Of a stretch of 64,000 nt of DNA, positions 34,363-43,328 are shown one piece after another. The stretch is from NCBI GenBank assembly GCA_026129095.1, contig JAHCIT010000005.1, positions 248,001 to 312,000 of the forward strand, read 5' to 3'. Within the stretch, counting starts at the first letter, position 1; every line of letters begins with the position of its first letter. The notes beneath the pieces are model-generated. The model was not told where the DNA came from. It did not search any database and saw only the letters and a list, made by a program, of their open reading frames with translations. The position numbers and the translations under genes were made by a program. The stretch is from Deltaproteobacteria bacterium (GTDB lineage Bacteria; JAGRBM01; JAHCIT01).

Positions 34363-35483
34363 CGGGAAGGACCGGACCCTCGCGCCTGGACGGCTGGATC
34401 ATCTGGCCGCTCGCCATGATTTCCGTCGCGTCGGTGATCAATCTCGTGAGCGCAGGACAGACCATCGCCGGCAGGCCCGTCTGGATTTCGCAGGTGGTTG
34501 CCATCGCGGTTGGTGCGGTGATCTTCGGGATCGTTTCGCTGGTGGACCTGAAGTCCATCGAGCGGTGGGCCTACTGGCTGTATGCGACTGGCATCCTGGT
34601 GCTCGCCTCAGTGCATTTCGTGGGATACAGCGCTGGCGGTGCAAAAAGCTGGCTCAGGCTGGGTCCGGTGGGGCTTCAGCCGTCAGAGCCGATGAAAATC
34701 ATCCTCATCATCACGCTGGCACGATTGCTGGTCCGGCAGGGACTGGAACGGCCCGTGGGACTGAGCTCCCTGCCCAAGATACTGGCACTTGCATTACCGC
34801 CTCTCGCACTGATCCTGAAGGAGCCGGACGTCGGGACAGCGGTGATTTATGCCACCATGATCGGAACGCTGATCCTCTTCGCAGGGATCGACACGACGCT
34901 GAAACGTCTTGCAGCCGGTTCGATGATCCTCGTTATCGGTGGCCTGTCCTTCTATGTCTTCATTCTGGATCGCGACCCGCTCCAGCACCTGAAGGCACAC
35001 CACCGGAAGCGGCTCGTCGCACTTGTCGATCTTGAATCCGATCCCAAAGGTGTCGGCTACCAGCAGATCCAGGCCAAGATCGCCATCGGCTCAGGTGGCA
35101 CAGGGGGCCTTGGATGGATGCGCGGCAGGCAGAGCCAGTTTGCCTACGTGCCCAAGCAGCATACCGATTTCGCCTTCTGTGTGCTGGCCGAGGAGTGGGG
35201 ATTCACCGGAGCGCTCGCCGTGATCACCTGCTTCTGGATCCTGATACTCCGGGGGGCCGCAGCCGCCCGCGAATCCCGCGACCCGTTCGGGACGCTCCTC
35301 TGCGTGGGGGTCGTGTCCCTTCTTTTCTGGCACATGGTCATCAACCTGGGAATGAATCTCGCCGTCATGCCGGTCATCGGCATTCCGCTGCCGGTCATAT
35401 CCGCTGGAGGAAGCTCCGTGCTGACACTGTTCGCCGGAATGGGCATCATCGCGGCGGTTTACCGGGACCGGTTCCATTTCTAG
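34359..35483 (+). CDS. rodA: Peptidoglycan glycosyltransferase RodA (SEDS family)
   Basis: 374 residues with about ten membrane helices. SEDS motifs include VGYSAGGAKSWLRLGPVGLQ, 'QPSEPMKIILIITLARLL', LKEPDVGTAVIYA, GYQQIQAKIAIGSGG, 'YVPKQHTDFAFCVLAEEWG' with the catalytic Asp, and VIGIPLPVISAGGSSVL near the end. RodA polymerises lipid II glycan strands with PBP2. It closes the mreC-mreD-mrdA-rodA operon. Confidence 0.95.
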   Translation: MTGRTGPSRLDGWIIWPLAMISVASVINLVSAGQTIAGRPVWISQVVAIAVGAVIFGIVSLVDLKSIERWAYWLYATGILVLASVHFVGYSAGGAKSWLRLGPVGLQPSEPMKIILIITLARLLVRQGLERPVGLSSLPKILALALPPLALILKEPDVGTAVIYATMIGTLILFAGIDTTLKRLAAGSMILVIGGLSFYVFILDRDPLQHLKAHHRKRLVALVDLESDPKGVGYQQIQAKIAIGSGGTGGLGWMRGRQSQFAYVPKQHTDFAFCVLAEEWGFTGALAVITCFWILILRGAAAARESRDPFGTLLCVGVVSLLFWHMVINLGMNLAVMPVIGIPLPVISAGGSSVLTLFAGMGIIAAVYRDRFHF

Positions 35484-35504
35484 CCGTAGTGCGGATGGCC
35501 GGCT

Positions 35505-36179
35505 CTACTTGAGCCCCGGCCCGCTTTTCACACCGACGCGGGGGCAGATATCCGCCAGGATGCAGCCCTCGCAGCGGGGCTTCCGTGCCGCACAGGTGTC
35601 CCGGCCGAGAAAGATCAGACGGTGGGAAAAATTGGTCCACTCGTCTTCCGGCAACAGGCCCATCAGCTCGAACTCCACCTTGACGGGATCCGTGTGACGG
35701 GTGAGACCCAGGCGGCGGGAGAGCCGTCCCACATGCGTATCCACCACGAGTCCGGGAATATCGAAGGCGTTGCCGCGTACCACGTTGGCTGTCTTGCGGC
35801 CGACACCGCGAAGCGAAATGAGGGCGTCCAGTTCCACCGGTACCCTGCCACCGAACCTTTCAACGATATCCCGGCAGGCCTCCTGTATTGATTTCGCCTT
35901 TGAACGGAAGAAACCGGTCGAGCGGATCAGCTTCTCGATTTCCCCGATATCGGCACGGGCGAATGCCTCTGCCGTGGGGAACCGGGCAAACAGGGCTGGT
36001 GTCACCATGTTGACCCGCACATCCGTACACTGGGCCGACAGGATTGTTGCCACGAGCAGCTGGAGCGGCCCCTCATGGACAAGCGCGCACTCGGGATCCC
36101 TGTACCGGCGCTTGAGACGCCGGACCACTTCCAGGGCACGGGTCCGCCTGGCCACGGCTGTTTCACGGGATTTAGCCAT
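35505..36179 (-). CDS. nth: Endonuclease III (DNA glycosylase/AP lyase)
   Basis: 224 residues from the ATG at 36179; the open frame upstream belongs to the antisense of the neighbour. The helix-hairpin-helix LRGVGRKTANVV and the catalytic Asp region VDTHVGRLSRRLGL are intact, the lysine equivalent is in SAQCTDVRVN, and the 4Fe-4S loop CAARKPRCEGCILADICP closes the protein. Nth removes oxidised pyrimidines in base-excision repair. Its start overlaps the end of the PLP-enzyme gene by eight bases. Confidence 0.93.
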   Translation of the reverse strand: MAKSRETAVARRTRALEVVRRLKRRYRDPECALVHEGPLQLLVATILSAQCTDVRVNMVTPALFARFPTAEAFARADIGEIEKLIRSTGFFRSKAKSIQEACRDIVERFGGRVPVELDALISLRGVGRKTANVVRGNAFDIPGLVVDTHVGRLSRRLGLTRHTDPVKVEFELMGLLPEDEWTNFSHRLIFLGRDTCAARKPRCEGCILADICPRVGVKSGPGLK

Positions 36180-37284
36180 TACCAGGCCCCGCTTGAGCGA
36201 ACAGGGAGCGTACCGGATCCGGAAGCGCCGTCTCTGGTACCGCTGCAAGCCCTCCCGACATGTCCGCACTGCTGTAGGTGTTCCAGAACATCGCCGGCCC
36301 CTTGCAGCCACGCGCACGGTGCAGCAGCGCCGCAAGAGTTTTCCCCGTATAAGTGGTTTCGAGACTCAACCCTTCGCTCTCCCCGGCCCGGCGGACCGCC
36401 TCGCGTGACGCCGCCGTCGGGTCGCCATAGCAGCGGCCCAGATAGCCGGTCTCGAACCGCAGCCGTGCACGGGAAACGGGAGGTAACGGACGGCCCGTGA
36501 GCGACTGGAGCTTTCGGTGACCGGCTTCGGCCAGCAGCCAGACAACGTATGGGTTGCTCAGGGGCCGCTCCACAACCTGCACGGCTCGAACATTCACGTC
36601 TGCTTCCGCCAGATGAAACCCGAGCAGCAATCCTGCTGCCGTTCCGCCAGAACCCGCCGCGACAAAAACATCGGACGGGAGGGGACATTCCCCCGCTTTC
36701 GCCTGACCGACCAGTTCCAGTGCCGCTCCGGCATAGGCCAGCACGGTAAGCGGTGTCGAACCGCCCGGAACCAGGACATACGTCCGGTTACCAGGCAGGA
36801 ATGTACGGCCCGCTTCCGCCGCGATCCGCGCCGCCATTTCTGCCGGGCCGGATACGGGCACGATGTCCGCCCCGAAGGAGTGCAAAAGGCGCTGAACCTC
36901 CACCACATGCGGCGTCAGCGGCTGGGGCATCACATAACCAGTGGTCCCGATCCCGAAGCTCCGGGCAAAAGCCGCCGTGGCCAGCACATGATGGGAGCCC
37001 CAGCCTCCACCTGTGACAATCCGTTTCAACCCGCGGCGGAAAACTTCCGGGAAAACCAGTTCCAGCTTCCGGACCTTGTTGCCGCCATAGAGGCCAGAAC
37101 TGGTATCGTCGCACTTGAGCCATATCTCCGCCCCCGTTTCACGCGACAAACCCCCTGCCCGTTTTACTGGCGTCGGAAAGCGCCCAAGCGGTTCGGCGGG
37201 CAATCGGCCAGCGAGCTCCGGAGCAAAGCGGTACAAGGCGTCGGGCGGCATCAGCAGGAAAGGTAGCATGGAGCCGGGCGTCAT
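36172..37284 (-). CDS. PLP-dependent D-cysteine desulfhydrase / ACC-deaminase-family enzyme
   Basis: 370 residues of the tryptophan-synthase-beta fold. The PLP lysine lies in LYGGNKVRKLELVFPE, the phosphate-binding loop is AAGSGGTAAGLLLG, and GGGWGSHHVLATAAFARSFG and VPGGSTPLTVLAY match the ACC deaminase/DcyD family. Substrate choice between D-cysteine, ACC and other amino acids cannot be made from sequence. It lies upstream of nth on the same strand and is divergent from ugd. Confidence 0.85.
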   Translation of the reverse strand: MTPGSMLPFLLMPPDALYRFAPELAGRLPAEPLGRFPTPVKRAGGLSRETGAEIWLKCDDTSSGLYGGNKVRKLELVFPEVFRRGLKRIVTGGGWGSHHVLATAAFARSFGIGTTGYVMPQPLTPHVVEVQRLLHSFGADIVPVSGPAEMAARIAAEAGRTFLPGNRTYVLVPGGSTPLTVLAYAGAALELVGQAKAGECPLPSDVFVAAGSGGTAAGLLLGFHLAEADVNVRAVQVVERPLSNPYVVWLLAEAGHRKLQSLTGRPLPPVSRARLRFETGYLGRCYGDPTAASREAVRRAGESEGLSLETTYTGKTLAALLHRARGCKGPAMFWNTYSSADMSGGLAAVPETALPDPVRSLFAQAGPGNG

Positions 37285-37329
37285 TGGCGAAATCCCGTTC
37301 GGGACCGTCTACAATCATCGCCAGAGCCT

Positions 37330-38637
37330 ATGCGGATAGCAGTTATCGGAGCCGGTTATGTGGGTCTTGTGACGGGGACGTGTCTCGCCGAGACGGGAAA
37401 CGACGTGGTTCTGGTGGACACGGACCCGGAGAAGATCAAAGTCCTGCGGCGTGGCGAGTGCCCCATCTACGAGGCAGGCCTGGAGCGCCTGATCCAGAGA
37501 AACGTGAAGGGCGACCGGCTCGCCTTTACCACGGATACGGCTTCCGCCGTGAAGGGCCGGCAGGTGGTATTCATCTGCGTTTCGACCCCGCCGGGCGAAA
37601 ACGGCCAGTGCGATACCCGGAACATTGAATCGGCTGCCCGCGCACTGGCACCCGCACTGGCAGCAAATACCATCGTAGCCCTGAAAAGTACCGCTCCTGT
37701 AGGAACGACAGCGAAAATACGCGAGTGGATTTCTGCCGGAACACAAACCCCGTTCCATGTGGCGTCAAACCCCGAGTTCCTCAAGGAAGGAACGGCGGTC
37801 AATGATTTCCTCAAGCCCGACCGGATCATCATCGGTTCCGACAATCCGGTGGTGTTCGAAACACTGGAGGCACTCTACGCGCCATTTGTGCGTACCAACA
37901 AACCCATACTGCGGATGGATATCGCCAGCAGCGAACTCTCCAAATATGCCGCAAACGCCTACCTCGCCATGCGTATTTCGTACGTGAATGAACTGGCGTT
38001 GCTTACTGGCCGGGTTGGAGCCGATATCTCCGCCGTTCGTCGCGCCATCGGCAGCGATCCGCGCATCGGCGAAGGGTTTCTGTTCCCCGGGCCGGGCTAT
38101 GGCGGATCGTGTTTCCCAAAAGACGTCCTGGCCTACCGGGAGCTTGGCCGGTCGGCGGGACTCACACTGGAGCTGGCCGAAGCAACCCACCGCGTAAATG
38201 AGCGCCAGAAGCAATACGTGCTGGAACGGACTATCGAAGCACTCGGTGGCCAGCCGAAGGGGAAGCGTGCAGCTATCTGGGGGCTTTCGTTCAAGGCCGG
38301 AACCGACGACTGCCGGGATTCAGCTTCGCTCACCGTGATTGAGGGGTTGCATTCGGCAGGCGTTCTGGTCACCGGCTACGACCCTGAGGCCCGCGAACGG
38401 AATCTGGGCGACGTGGCCCGCCATGTCCGTCTGGTGCAGAAACCGTACGACGCGCTTGAGGATGCCGACGTGCTTGTGATTCTGACCGAGTGGAACGAAT
38501 TCCGCGAGCCGGACTTTGAGCGGATGAAGTCGCTGCTGAAGTCGCCCGTTGTCGTTGATGGCCGGAACCTGTACCGGAAGAACCGGATCGAATCACTCGG
38601 TTTCCGCTACTTTGGTATCGGGGGCCACCGTACGTGA
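37330..38637 (+). CDS. ugd: UDP-glucose 6-dehydrogenase
   Basis: 435 residues. The N-terminal NAD site is VIGAGYVGLVTGTCLAETG; the catalytic cysteine lies in PGYGGSCFPKD; the middle 'SELSKYAANAYLAMRISYVN' and the C-terminal 'AIWGLSFKAGTDDCRDSASL' complete the family pattern. The enzyme oxidises UDP-glucose to UDP-glucuronate. Its stop overlaps the GTG start of the next gene, which decarboxylates that product, so the pair makes UDP-xylose. Confidence 0.95.
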   Translation: MRIAVIGAGYVGLVTGTCLAETGNDVVLVDTDPEKIKVLRRGECPIYEAGLERLIQRNVKGDRLAFTTDTASAVKGRQVVFICVSTPPGENGQCDTRNIESAARALAPALAANTIVALKSTAPVGTTAKIREWISAGTQTPFHVASNPEFLKEGTAVNDFLKPDRIIIGSDNPVVFETLEALYAPFVRTNKPILRMDIASSELSKYAANAYLAMRISYVNELALLTGRVGADISAVRRAIGSDPRIGEGFLFPGPGYGGSCFPKDVLAYRELGRSAGLTLELAEATHRVNERQKQYVLERTIEALGGQPKGKRAAIWGLSFKAGTDDCRDSASLTVIEGLHSAGVLVTGYDPEARERNLGDVARHVRLVQKPYDALEDADVLVILTEWNEFREPDFERMKSLLKSPVVVDGRNLYRKNRIESLGFRYFGIGGHRT

Positions 38638-39599
38638 CTGTCCCAAACCTTGCGGATTTCTACCGGGGTGGCGCCGTTGTTATTGCCGGTGGCGCCGGCT
38701 TCATCGGCTCACACCTTGCAGAACGGCTGATGGCTCTGGGCGCGGGCGTCACGGTCATTGACAATGAACTGACAGGTTCGAGAAAGAATCTTGCCGGCAG
38801 CCCGGCCGTCACGTTCATCCGGGCAGACGTGACCGAGCCGCTGCCTCCGCTGCCCCCGAAACCTGCCGCCGTTTTCAATCTCGCTTCGGCGGCCTCCCCG
38901 GTTCATTACACGAAATACGCCATCGAGACGCTCCGTGCCGGCTCAAAGGGAACGGAAAACCTGCTCGACCTGGCTGAAAAATCCGGGGCCGTATTCGTGC
39001 AGGCCTCCACAAGCGAGGTTTACGGCGACCCTGATATCCACCCCCAGCCCGAAACCTACTGGGGCCGGGTAAATCCCGTGGGGCCCCGCTCCATGTACGA
39101 CGAGGCAAAACGCTACGGGGAGGCCCTGTGCGCCGCCTATGAACGAAGCCGCGGTGCCAACGTCCGGATTGCCCGCATTTTCAATACGTATGGGCCACGA
39201 ATGCAGCTTGATGATGGGCGCGTGGTGCCCAACTTCATCGCACAGGCTCTCCGGGGCCAGCCGCTCACTGTATATGGAGACGGGAAACAGACCCGCTCGT
39301 TCTGCTACGTGAGCGACCTGGTGGACGGCCTGCTCAGGCTTGGGGCGTCGGACGTGCGCGGCCCGGTGAACCTGGGGACTGGCGATGAGCGCACCATTCT
39401 GGACTTCGCCGGACTGATCCGGAAACTTACCGGCGCACAATCGGAAATTGCCTTCCGGCCGCTGCCCACGGACGATCCGCTGCAGCGCAAGCCCGACAAC
39501 ACCCGCGCCCGGCAGCTTCTTGGATGGGAACCGGTAGTGCCGCTGGAAGATGGCCTTAAAGAGACAATCCGCTACTTCCAGAAGGTCATGGGAGCCTGA
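38634..39599 (+). CDS. uxs: UDP-glucuronate decarboxylase (UDP-xylose synthase)-like SDR
   Basis: 321 residues, GTG start overlapping the ugd stop. The extended-SDR NAD motif is GGAGFIGSHLAERL; catalytic residues lie in ASTSEVYGDP and SMYDEAKRYGE. The segment 'PQPETYWGRVNPVGPRS' is the UXS-specific signature, distinguishing it from epimerases. It would convert UDP-glucuronate to UDP-xylose for cell-surface glycans. The following glycosyltransferase gene starts 40 bases on. Confidence 0.88.
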   Translation: MTVPNLADFYRGGAVVIAGGAGFIGSHLAERLMALGAGVTVIDNELTGSRKNLAGSPAVTFIRADVTEPLPPLPPKPAAVFNLASAASPVHYTKYAIETLRAGSKGTENLLDLAEKSGAVFVQASTSEVYGDPDIHPQPETYWGRVNPVGPRSMYDEAKRYGEALCAAYERSRGANVRIARIFNTYGPRMQLDDGRVVPNFIAQALRGQPLTVYGDGKQTRSFCYVSDLVDGLLRLGASDVRGPVNLGTGDERTILDFAGLIRKLTGAQSEIAFRPLPTDDPLQRKPDNTRARQLLGWEPVVPLEDGLKETIRYFQKVMGA

Positions 39600-39638
39600 C
39601 TATCGCCCTTCCCTCTCCGCTCGACTATCTATCTCTCC

Positions 39639-40331
39639 ATGCCCGAACTCACGGTTATCATTCCCTGCTACAATGAGCGCGAGACGATCCGCGAGATCGT
39701 CTCGCGGGTGCTCGCCACGGGCTATGATCTTGAAATCGTCATCGTCGACGACGGTTCGACTGATGGCACCCGCGACCTGCTGTCTTCCCTGGAGAGTCCG
39801 AAGGTCCGCGTGGTGCTCCAGCCGCACAACATGGGAAAAGGGGCCGCCCTCCGGCGCGGCATAGAGGAGGCCAAGGGCAAATTCGTGATCATTCAGGACG
39901 CAGATCTCGAATACGACCCGGCCGACTACAGCCGCCTGCTGGAACCCATGCGTACGGGACAGTACGACGCCATCTACGGGAGCCGGTACGCCGATGGCTG
40001 GCGCGGCAAGTCGCCTTTCTGGCACTTCTTCGTGAACTGGACACTCACGACGATCGGCAATCTGGTCTTCGACCTTGATCTCACCGACATGGAATCCTGC
40101 TACAAGTGCTTCCGGCGGGATCTCATCCAGGATGTCCCCCTCAAGTCCAACCGGTTCGGTTTTGAGCCGGAAGTCACGGCCAAGCTCGCCCGGCGCGGGG
40201 CACGACTTGCCGAAGTGCCTATCAGCTATGACCGGCGGGGTTTTGACGAGGGCAAGAAGATTGGCTGGAAGGACGGCTTCGCCGCCCTCTGGCACATTGT
40301 GCACTTCGGCTGGCTGTCGCGGGAATACTAG
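39639..40331 (+). CDS. Family 2 glycosyltransferase, dolichol-phosphate-mannose-synthase-like
   Basis: 230 residues, GT-A fold. It has [47 protein letters not shown] and the metal-binding QDADLEYDP. The C-terminal '[12 protein letters not shown]' and [15 protein letters not shown] segments are typical of DPM1-like enzymes that load a polyprenyl phosphate. There is no membrane helix. It follows ugd-uxs and may transfer a sugar made by that pathway, an inference from order only. Confidence 0.88.
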   Translation: MPELTVIIPCYNERETIREIVSRVLATGYDLEIVIVDDGSTDGTRDLLSSLESPKVRVVLQPHNMGKGAALRRGIEEAKGKFVIIQDADLEYDPADYSRLLEPMRTGQYDAIYGSRYADGWRGKSPFWHFFVNWTLTTIGNLVFDLDLTDMESCYKCFRRDLIQDVPLKSNRFGFEPEVTAKLARRGARLAEVPISYDRRGFDEGKKIGWKDGFAALWHIVHFGWLSREY

Positions 40332-40404
40332 GAAAACTACTTGAAGACGACAGTATCACCCGGCGCCAGACACTGTCAGTGATCCGGGCTGCGTGATTTG
40401 GGCG

Positions 40405-41040
40405 TCAGTACTTCACAGAACAGCCATAGGCCTGGGTCGAGGCCGTGGCCACCGGCTTTCCTGCCATTGCCTCATCAAGGGCCTGCGAGACGTAGTTGAC
40501 CGACTTCGGAATGTCCTTCTGGTCGGTAGAACGCTTGCTGTCGATGGCCCCGGCATAGATGAGATCCCCCTTGGGATCGATGACAAACATATGCGGTGTC
40601 GTCTTGGCATCATAAGCCCGGCCGATCTTCCCCTCCGGGTCCAGTATCACGGCTGTGGGGGACGCGTTGTGTTTCTTCACGTCGGCATTGGCTTCTTCTG
40701 GTGTCGAATAGCCCTGTTTTCCAGGTGCGGATGAAATGACGCTCAGCCAGATGGTTTCCTTTTCCGTGTATTTTTTCTGCAAGCCCTGCATGTTGCCGCT
40801 GTCATAGTGCTTGGCCACATATGGACAGCCATGGTTCAGCCACTCGAGCACTACATATTTTCCCCGGTAATCGGACAGGTTGTAATCCTTTCCATCACTG
40901 CCCTTCCCGGTAAACGACGGGGCAGGTTTGCCGATCTCAAGCGCCGATGCCCTGCTGCTCATCAGCACACTGATACCGGCGCCCATCGCCACCAGCGTCA
41001 TCACTGCCGCTATTCCCTGTATCCACGTTTTCTTCTTCAT
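40405..41040 (-). CDS. Exported AhpC/TSA-type redoxin
   Basis: 211 residues from the ATG at 41040. A signal peptide (IAAVMTLVAMGAGISVLMSS) predicts export. The peroxiredoxin-like fold begins 'EIGKPAPSFTGKGSDGKDYN' and has one reactive-Cys motif, NHGCPYVAKHY, in place of CxxC; TTPHMFVIDPKG follows. A 'CPxVxKHY' motif is common in redoxins that partner DsbD-like reductases. The dsbD gene lies immediately upstream on the same strand, so the pair probably forms a periplasmic reducing module. Confidence 0.83.
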   Translation of the reverse strand: MKKKTWIQGIAAVMTLVAMGAGISVLMSSRASALEIGKPAPSFTGKGSDGKDYNLSDYRGKYVVLEWLNHGCPYVAKHYDSGNMQGLQKKYTEKETIWLSVISSAPGKQGYSTPEEANADVKKHNASPTAVILDPEGKIGRAYDAKTTPHMFVIDPKGDLIYAGAIDSKRSTDQKDIPKSVNYVSQALDEAMAGKPVATASTQAYGCSVKY

Positions 41041-41120
41041 GGTGTCCAACCTCGCTGAAAGTCCAGTTGCGGATTTCCTACCACGGTCCGGCCGGAATGT
41101 CCCCCGTGCTGCCTCCCCGC

Positions 41121-43214
41121 TCACCGGGGAGATTGAACGGCGTTAATCACGATGGAAGCCGTAAGGACCGGCGGCAGGAGCTCGACCCGGCCGGAAATAC
41201 CTTCCGGATACCAGGCATAGGTGGGCACGCTGTTGCGGCCGAGCCGGGCGAGACTCCCCGCGATCACACTGTCTTTCTGCGTCCAGTCGGCCTTCAAAAC
41301 GGTGGCTTCCGCGACACCAAATGCAGCCCGCACATCATCACGGGAGAAAACCGTCCGCTCGTTCACCTGGCAGGTGATGCACCAGGCGGCGGTATAGTTG
41401 ACGAAGAGGGGTTTTCCCGAAACAGCTAGCTCTGCCTCCGGCGACCAGGGTTTCCAGAACGCATCCGCCGATGGGGCGCCGCTGACCGCTACCGCAGGCG
41501 GCCGGGCGGTTGCGGCAAGTCCAATCGCCCCGGCAAGGAAAGCCATCGCTGCCACTACGGGCAACGGGCGTAACTGGAACTGCGTCCGCCCCCAGAGCCA
41601 TCCGGCAATGGCGAGCAGCCATAGCGCCCATAGCAACCGGACTGCATTGTCCACTCCGGACAGATGGCCGTAGACCCACAGCAGCCAGATGCCAGTTCCA
41701 TAGAGCGGGAACGCCATCACGCGCCGGAAGGTGTCAAGCCACGGACCGGGGCGCGGGAGTTTTTCCAGCCAGGCGGGAAACTCCGACAACACGACATAGG
41801 GCGTGGCCATTCCGGCTCCCAGTCCCGCGAATACAGCCACCGCAGAAACAGCGGGCTGCGTCAGGGCAAAGCCCAGCGCCGGTCCCATGAACGGTGCCGT
41901 GCAGGGTGTGGCGACGACCGTCGCCAGAACGCCGGTAAGAAACGACCCGCCATAACCTCCGCCGGCCGAACTGCCCAGGCGCGTGAACGAAAGACCGATT
42001 TCGTACAAACCGGACAGGCTCAGCGCCAGTGCGAACAGCAGCATGACCAGTGCGGCGACAAAGCCGGGCGACTGCAACTGGAAGCCCCAGCCAAGCTGCT
42101 CGCCTCCCGCCCGGAGCAGCAGTAGCGCAGCGGCCAGCACGGCAAAGGCCGCCATGACACCCGAAGCGAACACCCATCCATGCCGCCGGACACGGGCCGG
42201 ATCGGAATCCGCCTGCTCGACAAAACCCAGTATTTTCAGTGTCAGCACCGGGAAAACGCACGGCATGAGGTTCAGAAGCAGGCCGCCCATGAAGGCAAAA
42301 AGAATGGCGAGCAGGAGACCTGGACCTGCCCGGTCCATGCCCCCGGATCGCACTGCCTCGAATGAGAATGCCTTCCGGGTTCCGTCTGGCAGTTTCCCGG
42401 CGAGCAGTCCGGGCAGAACCGTTACCGGTGACGGATGCATCGCTTCCTTCGGCACGGAAACCCGCACGACCTCGTTGGCGGCTTCGACCTTCTGCGGGGC
42501 AGCGTTCACGAGGATGCCTTCGGTTTCGGGAAAGAGCCGGAGTGTTCCCGGATCGACCCCGCCCAGCACGTTACGCCGGACCACAACAGTGACCATGCCG
42601 CTCCGGTCTTCCACCACTGCGGCGCCCGCCGGTAGCGAATGAGGCCGGGTGGCGCGGGCTGCCTCGAAGAGCGGTCCGTGCGGACCGGGCCGGGGAGCGG
42701 TTTCCACGGGGATCACAAGTTCGAGCCGTGCCGAGCCAGGAATACAGTCCTCGCGGCACACGAGCCATTTGGCTTCCGTCACAAGGCGAACCGTCTCACC
42801 GGGGACCGCGGAGCTGTCCAAGGCAAATTCGACCGGGAAGACCACTTCTCCCTCGTAGCCATAGTTCAGCAGTGGCCCGACCGGAATCCGCTCCGGCGCG
42901 GGCCAGTGAAGCGCGCCGGCCGTCACCTCCGGTGGCAACTCCCACTCAAAGCGTGGCGCCTCGCCCGAATCGCCGGGGTTCTTCCAGTAAACGTGCCATT
43001 CGGGATCGAGCGTGAACTTCACCCCGGCTTCAAACTGGCTGCCGGGAGAGAGGGCAGCGGAGTCGGCCACCAGTTCCACTGTCACATGATCGCGCCGGAC
43101 TGGTCCTGAAACCCCGGCAGGCACTGCCGATTCGCCGGCATGGGACGATATCGCTGACAGCAGCCAGAGAAATAACCCGAACGCCGGCACCCGGCCCTGG
43201 AGGGCAAAATTCAC
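41121..43214 (-). CDS. dsbD: DsbD-family thiol:disulfide interchange protein
   Basis: 697 residues. A signal peptide precedes a periplasmic alpha-like domain (about 1-270: 'FTLDPEWHVYWKNPGDSGEA', VCREDCIPGSARLEL). Eight membrane helices follow, with the conserved Cys in LMPCVFPVLTLKILG and VATPCTAPFMGPALGFAL. The C-terminal thioredoxin domain has AAWCITCQVNERTVF. DsbD carries electrons from cytoplasmic thioredoxin to periplasmic partners, here probably the redoxin gene downstream. Confidence 0.92.
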   Translation of the reverse strand: MNFALQGRVPAFGLFLWLLSAISSHAGESAVPAGVSGPVRRDHVTVELVADSAALSPGSQFEAGVKFTLDPEWHVYWKNPGDSGEAPRFEWELPPEVTAGALHWPAPERIPVGPLLNYGYEGEVVFPVEFALDSSAVPGETVRLVTEAKWLVCREDCIPGSARLELVIPVETAPRPGPHGPLFEAARATRPHSLPAGAAVVEDRSGMVTVVVRRNVLGGVDPGTLRLFPETEGILVNAAPQKVEAANEVVRVSVPKEAMHPSPVTVLPGLLAGKLPDGTRKAFSFEAVRSGGMDRAGPGLLLAILFAFMGGLLLNLMPCVFPVLTLKILGFVEQADSDPARVRRHGWVFASGVMAAFAVLAAALLLLRAGGEQLGWGFQLQSPGFVAALVMLLFALALSLSGLYEIGLSFTRLGSSAGGGYGGSFLTGVLATVVATPCTAPFMGPALGFALTQPAVSAVAVFAGLGAGMATPYVVLSEFPAWLEKLPRPGPWLDTFRRVMAFPLYGTGIWLLWVYGHLSGVDNAVRLLWALWLLAIAGWLWGRTQFQLRPLPVVAAMAFLAGAIGLAATARPPAVAVSGAPSADAFWKPWSPEAELAVSGKPLFVNYTAAWCITCQVNERTVFSRDDVRAAFGVAEATVLKADWTQKDSVIAGSLARLGRNSVPTYAWYPEGISGRVELLPPVLTASIVINAVQSPR

Positions 43215-43328
43215 GGCGCCACTTTAGGCGATCCTGCTGCCATGGGCATTACCAATCCATTCACCCATATTACGGCACCTGCCATTCTGGATGCTGCCAT
43301 GCCGGTATGTGAAGCAGTATCAGGCCGG

